NCBI GenBank assembly: GCA_035048485.1
Contig: CM068587.1
Coordinates: forward strand, 25,025,034-25,089,033
From: Pteria penguin
Lineage: Eukaryota; Mollusca; Bivalvia; Pterioida; Pteriidae
Direction of reading: 5' to 3'
Length of the DNA: 64,000 nucleotides
Numbering within the stretch: position 1 is the stretch's first letter; each line of letters opens with the position of its first letter. The position numbers were made by a program, and so were the translations under genes. Below are positions 59,084 through 64,000 of this stretch, piece by piece. Below the pieces are notes generated by a model. It had not been told where the DNA came from, did not search any database, and worked only from the letters and a program-made list of their open reading frames with translations.

Positions 59084-59783
59084 CATACAGGAAATCTGTT
59101 TTCTTCTCTTGCTTTATTATAACTTTGTAATTCAAGAGAAAAAAATTATTGTGTGACAAAATACACATTTCTCTTTTGGATTTTATCTTTCAGGACCTAA
59201 ACTCATTAATGCACTATTACTTTTATCACAGAATCTTTTTAAGGTCATGATGTCGAAAGTTGCTATTGAGAAAGTAAGATGTTAGTGAAGCACTGCCTTC
59301 TGCTGTGACTACATTGTTGGGACTGAATATATTACGATAATTAACTTTATGAAATCAAAGATACTTTGATATAAAAGAGTGGCATATTTGAAAAATAACT
59401 GACCTTACTTCATACAAAGTTTAAAATGGGTGCATTGAATGGTATGAAAAGAACACAAAGACCAACTTTTTACACAGATTTTATGAAAAGAGTTACAAAA
59501 CAGTAACATTTCCAAGAATCAACAGACTTCAGTTGGATAGCCTGTATCCTTTTATTGCATACAAATATCAGCATTATGACCTTACTCCATCCCAAGTTTG
59601 ATTTCTTAATGTGGAAGCGATGAGACAGTAAAAGTAGAGCCCAGTAATGACCATGAGCATTATTTGCTGGCACTTAGACCACCAGGGACCAGATCCCTGG
59701 TACAAACTATGAATAAAATTCATATACATAATTTAATCAGCTGTGTTTATAATGATTTACAAGGAATAGCACTGATGAGATTT

Positions 59784-60962
59784 TTAGCTCAGAGCCGAAG
59801 TGCGCTATTGTGATCAATCATAGTCTGTCGTCTGTCTGTTAACTTTTCACATTTTCGACTTCTTCAGAACAGCCAAACAGAATTTGATGAAACTTGGTAC
59901 ACATGAAGTACTCATAGTCCCCTACAAGTGTTGTTGTTTTTCGTCCAGATCCATCAACAGGTGGCGCCACCACAGGCAAAACTAGGTCACAGAGGGTACC
60001 CTCCTTTAACAAACTTCTTCTTCAGACCAGGGGCATACAGAGACAAACCAAATGCATAGGAATGATCTAGAGGGATGTGTGAAAAACTGTTGTTATTTTT
60101 GGTTCTGTTCCCGAAATCAAATTTTTGACGTTTTTTCAACATTTTTTTGGACTTAGAAATTTCAATGCAGAAAAGGGTTATATTTTATGTTAATTGATAA
60201 TGATGATTTCTCATGGACTACTTTGATCATAATTATGGTAAGGAATGTTATTTTGAAAGAATTTTGTCAATATCTCAATTTTTGGATTTTCTATGAATTT
60301 GTTAAGACTTTCCAAATGAGGGTGTATAGGGACTATTCTTCACATTTTTAACTTCTGCTGTTATACCACATGAAAGATTTTAATGAAACATGGTATACAT
60401 GAAGTACTATAGGTCCTCTATCAATTTTGTACATTTCATCCAAATTGGTCAATAGATGGTGCCACCATGTCTAAAAACTAGATCTCACAATGGTACATAT
60501 ACCACTTGGTAATTAAAGTATGGAGAGTAGCAGTTCAAATCCAGCTGTGGTCAAAATTTTTTTTCATTTCTTTACACATCTAAATAAGTTTTTAGATGTT
60601 TCTCAACACTCATCATATGAAATTAGGTCTTTTTAAGTTGGATTTGGACAATATTTGAAACAATTGTTGTTCATGACCCAGACTTTAAATCAGTCAACAA
60701 AAGGCCCCACCTAAAGAAAATTACTAACTTGTTGCCCTGAATCACATCTTGCAGAGACAAAGCAAATGCTTAATATCAAAATCACGTCAGTGGATATGCA
60801 AAAAACTGTTGTATTTTATTCTGGTCTGAAATAAAATTTGACATTTTCAACGTTTGTGTTGACTTAGTCACAGTAACGCAAAAATAAATAACTTCTTAGT
60901 TCCTGCATGACTGATAATCTAGGTACTCAGTGAGCGATATAGGCCCACTTGGGCCTCTTGTT
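59784..60962 (-). mobile_element. Hairpin-terminated repetitive element, copy 3 (downstream of WDR12)
   Basis: Complement of copies 1 and 2: starts with a degraded terminal hairpin (TTTTTAGCTCAGAGCCGAAG) and ends GGCCCACTTGGGCCTCTTGT. Shorter (1.18 kb) with fewer internal modules. Confidence 0.85.
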
Positions 60963-61242
60963 TATACAACTTCCAAGTTATGAACTTGATGTATGCCACT
61001 ATCGGATTCTTCTAGGCTTCAAGATTTAGGAGAGGTGTGGGTAAGATTTTTGGAAACACATAAGCCCTATCCCCAGTGGAAAATCCCCCACTTTCTAGGT
61101 CTCGTGATTTAGAAGCGTAATCAAGATTTTTTCACCACACCATGTTCCCCACCTCCATAGGCAGAACCTCATTTTGGAACAAAGATGTACAACTTGAAAT
61201 CATGAATTGTCATTTGCCACCATCAGAGTCTATAGGCCTCTT

Positions 61243-61463
61243 GGGTCCGGCGCCATAAACTGAGAATATACTTAAGTCAAAAATTTCATTTTAATTTATT
61301 CCATTATCAAACGTTCAAATCAATTTTAATGCAGAATGGTTTAATTCTATTTATTAGTGGAATAGAACTAAATAAAATCCAAATCCCATTTATTAATTCA
61401 CTGATGAACAGAAAAATATGAATTTTTGACTTAAGTATATTCTCAGTTTATGGCGCTGGACCC
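61243..61463. mobile_element. 221-bp MITE with long terminal inverted repeats
   Basis: Ends GGTCCGGCGCCATAAACTGA and the complement of GGTCCAGCGCCATAAACTGA; the inverted repeat extends about 42 bp with one mismatch. No target duplication could be assigned with confidence. Confidence 0.8.
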
Positions 61464-61879
61464 TGGTTCAGGAGAATTGTAGGTAAGACAGTGCAGACAG
61501 ACAGACAAGAATATAAAGCTTAATACATATGTAAGCCTATAGAAAGCAGAATGCCATAACACAGTGGAGATTGGCATATGAAAGAATTGTCATTGCTTGG
61601 AATGAATCTATTGCAGAGGTCATAATTTAATACAAGCTCATTTTAAGGCAGGTGCTGCTACTTAAAGACGAAATGTGTGATATGATCTAATATAATAATT
61701 AGTACGTGTCCATTGACAATAATAATGAATAAAAACAGACACCAGCCATGTTTTAATAAATATGACCTAATGCAGGGGATATGGGCAAATCAAATCTTTC
61801 TTATATAGTTATGATTATGAGTGGTCAAACACAGAATGCTGAGGATTGTACTGATGCTGACCAAATTCGTCAGATATTT

Positions 61880-62115
61880 TTTTTTGGTTTTCGTTCTCAT
61901 TTTGTGTCGCACCAAAGATATTAACTTATATAGCAACGGCATCTGCCCAAGCAATGCACAGAAATTTTATCCTATATAAAAGGCCCACCTGATACAGTAA
62001 GAGATCATTTATGTGCCTAATATACATGTACCAACATAGGGTTTTGGTTTTTACCGGCCCTTCCCCCAAAAAAAGACGAGACATTGACCTCTTGGTCACG
62101 AGCCAAGCATCTCAC
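61880..62115 (-). mobile_element. Old diverged SINE copy
   Basis: CAACGGCATCTGCCCAAGCA, AGTAAGAGATCATTTATGTG and GACATTGACCTCTTGGTCAC correspond to the body and head region of the 18.5-kb SINE. Confidence 0.55.
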
Positions 62116-62798
62116 TAATTTAAAATGTGTAAACTCCATCAGATGTTTAAAAAATACCTATCAAAACTGTATTTAAAGGGCCAAATGCAATAATAAGCGC
62201 CTTGATCATTTGATAGCAGGGAATCTAAATACATTTCTTTCGTCCTAAGAATAAAGGAAACCTAGTTTTCATGATGAATAAAGAATAATTCAAAACAAAA
62301 TCTGTATGACAATTTCATATTACATATTTATTTCAACATTTTACAAACAAGTTAAACCATCAAAGGCAGCTTAACTGAAACATGATATGTATGAAGAACG
62401 TACAAAGAAAGCAACAAGCCACAGGCATTCAATGCCATACTGGCATAAATCAATACTAAACTGGTAGAAAGCAATGTCATATGTGCAAAATCAATTATGC
62501 ATTCTACAATACACATATCATATGACTTTGCTCATTCTCTCCAATAAAACATTCATAAACCATGACATATTCCCCATGCATATTTAATCACATTCATTCC
62601 ACATCTTGCAAAACTCCAATATAACATTCATTGCTGAAATCAGAAAGATCAGCATGTATTTTTGTAATTTGAAATGGTCAGTACTACTTGTATATTTAAA
62701 GCTTTCTACTTGGAGAAGTTGTTCAAACCTGAATTCAAATACATATATACTATCACTTAACCCTAGTTATTTCAACTCTCAAGTTTGTATCAAAATGG

Positions 62799-62906
62799 TA
62801 CAGCTCATCTTCACGTCAAGGTATGAGATTACACTGCACTATGTTATGAGTGTAGTGTAGCGCAGTGTAATTTCAAACCTTGACATTATGAAGATGACTA
62901 CAGCTG
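62799..62906. other. Long imperfect hairpin
   Basis: The arm CAGCTCATCTTCACGTCAAGG..ATTACACTGCACT pairs imperfectly with AGTGTAGCGCAGTGTAATTT..CCTTGACATTATGAAGATGA..CAGCTG, loop about 15 nt. Confidence 0.7.
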
Positions 62907-63139
62907 GGCCTTCTGTTGGACATTTAAACTTTACAATTGGTGTTTTCTGTGTTTAAGGTTTCTTTAGCTTTCCCTATATATGTATATGGCTTTAAAAAAC
63001 AATCAAACACTTGGGCAAGATCTATACAATACAAATATATATATTGGATGAGATTATTACCATGAGAGTGTTTTACAAAAACTGACTGGGTATCAGAAAC
63101 CAGTGGCCACTTAATTGCAACTTTAGCCAATGGTTAGGC

Positions 63140-63575
63140 TGAAAAGTGGCCAAGGTGCCTGGGAGGTGTAAACGTTTCCTTTCGGGTGAGACCAGGTGCC
63201 TGGAAGATGTAAATGTTTCCTGTCAGGTGAGACTAGGTGCCTGGGAGGTGTTAATGTTTCCTGTCAGGTGAGACCAGGTGCCTTGGAAGTATAAACGTTT
63301 CCTATCAGGTGATACCAGGTGCCTGGGAGGTGTAAATATCTCCTCTCAGAGGAGAGACCAGGTGCCTGGGAGGTGTAAATGTCTTCTGTTAAATGTGAGA
63401 CCAGGTGCCTGGGTGGTGTAAATGTCTTCTGTTAAAGGCGAGACCAGGTGCCTGGGAGATGTAAATGTCTTCTTTTAGGCGAGACCAGGTGTCTGGGAGG
63501 TGTAAATGTCTCCTGTCAGAGGTGAGACCAGGTGTCTGGGAGGTGTAAATGTCTCCTGTCAGAGGTGAGACCAGG
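63140..63575. repeat. About 44-bp minisatellite, about 10 copies
   Basis: Units GACCAGGTGCCTGGGAGGTG plus TAAATGTCTCCTGTCAGAGG with length variants. Confidence 0.92.
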
Positions 63576-64000
63576 AGCCCATTTCATCAAACAGCGTAAC
63601 TCTTGGCGTAGACTTAGTTTGGCATAAATAATCGACTAAATTTCCAACTAATTTAAATTTCATCAAACGGCGTAACTCTACGATTAGGGTAGATTTAGTC
63701 GAATCTCTACGTCAACCTCCTACCTCTACTAAGTGTTGGCGTAAACCAGTGTAATGACTTCTAGCCTTATTTAATGTGTCCATGTAGTAAATGGTACAAT
63801 ATACTATCCACATTTAACCAGAAACATAGTTTGTCTAACGTAAATTTGCTAATTTTATTTTTAGGGGAGACTTGAGGAGGGTGTTAGTCGTCTCGAATAT
63901 TTTAAAATATAATGAATACTAAATTGACAGAAAGGGGAGGGAGGATTCTCTTTTTCTATTTTGTCGCAATTCTTGATCCGCCTGACTTTATAGATCTAAT
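63576..64000. other. Window end, unassigned
   Basis: Contains a duplicated CATTTCATCAAACAGCGTAA / AATTTCATCAAACGGCGTAA segment and AT-rich sequence. No gene seen. Confidence 0.4.

Noticed and set aside
59194..59275. Possible extra WDR12 exon after a TTTATCTTTCAG acceptor
   Set aside because: WDR12 already ends at 59002 with the expected length and a polyadenylation signal at 59078; the segment has no coding similarity. An alternative 3'-UTR exon cannot be excluded.

Overview
The window is nuclear DNA from an animal, most likely a bivalve mollusc. The evidence is GT/AG introns of 0.1 to 5 kb, very high tandem-repeat and MITE content, a tRNA-derived SINE, and two conserved animal genes. There are no bacterial operons, CRISPR arrays or phage genes. 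All exon models were read by hand from splice signals, phase and (for two genes) family knowledge; nothing was checked against a database.

Layout. (1) 1.77-17.13 kb holds a divergent pair of small three-exon genes, called A (minus strand, 117 aa) and B (plus strand, 110 aa). Both have a 15-codon signal-peptide exon, a fast-evolving middle exon ending in a tyrosine-rich YYYDAY motif, and a last exon with a shared LSLTKTDPFP..DD motif. All junctions are phase 0. I do not recognise the family. (2) 17.1-19.6 kb is repeats plus a SINE with perfect target-site duplications. (3) 19.62-40.43 kb, minus strand, is a complete dipeptidyl peptidase III gene (DPP3): 18 coding exons, 730 aa. (4) 40.4-42.9 kb is the divergent intergenic region. 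(5) 42.91-59.00 kb, plus strand, is a complete WDR12 gene (ribosome biogenesis): 12 coding exons, 424 aa. (6) 59.1-64 kb has no recognised gene; it holds mobile elements, a MITE, a hairpin and a minisatellite.

Recurring pattern. In five introns belonging to all four genes, a tandem array starts exactly at a splice junction, so the repeat unit carries copies of that junction: gene A intron 2 (donor), gene B intron 1 (donor), DPP3 intron 8 (acceptor, 22 copies), DPP3 intron 16 (donor) and WDR12 intron 6 (donor plus the end of exon 6). With the undescribed secreted gene pair, this is the most notable content of the window.

DPP3 (cytosolic peptidase, with a retained KEAP1-type ETGE motif) and WDR12 (PeBoW complex) are housekeeping genes arranged head to head. 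Genes A and B are a separate, probably tissue-specific secretory locus.
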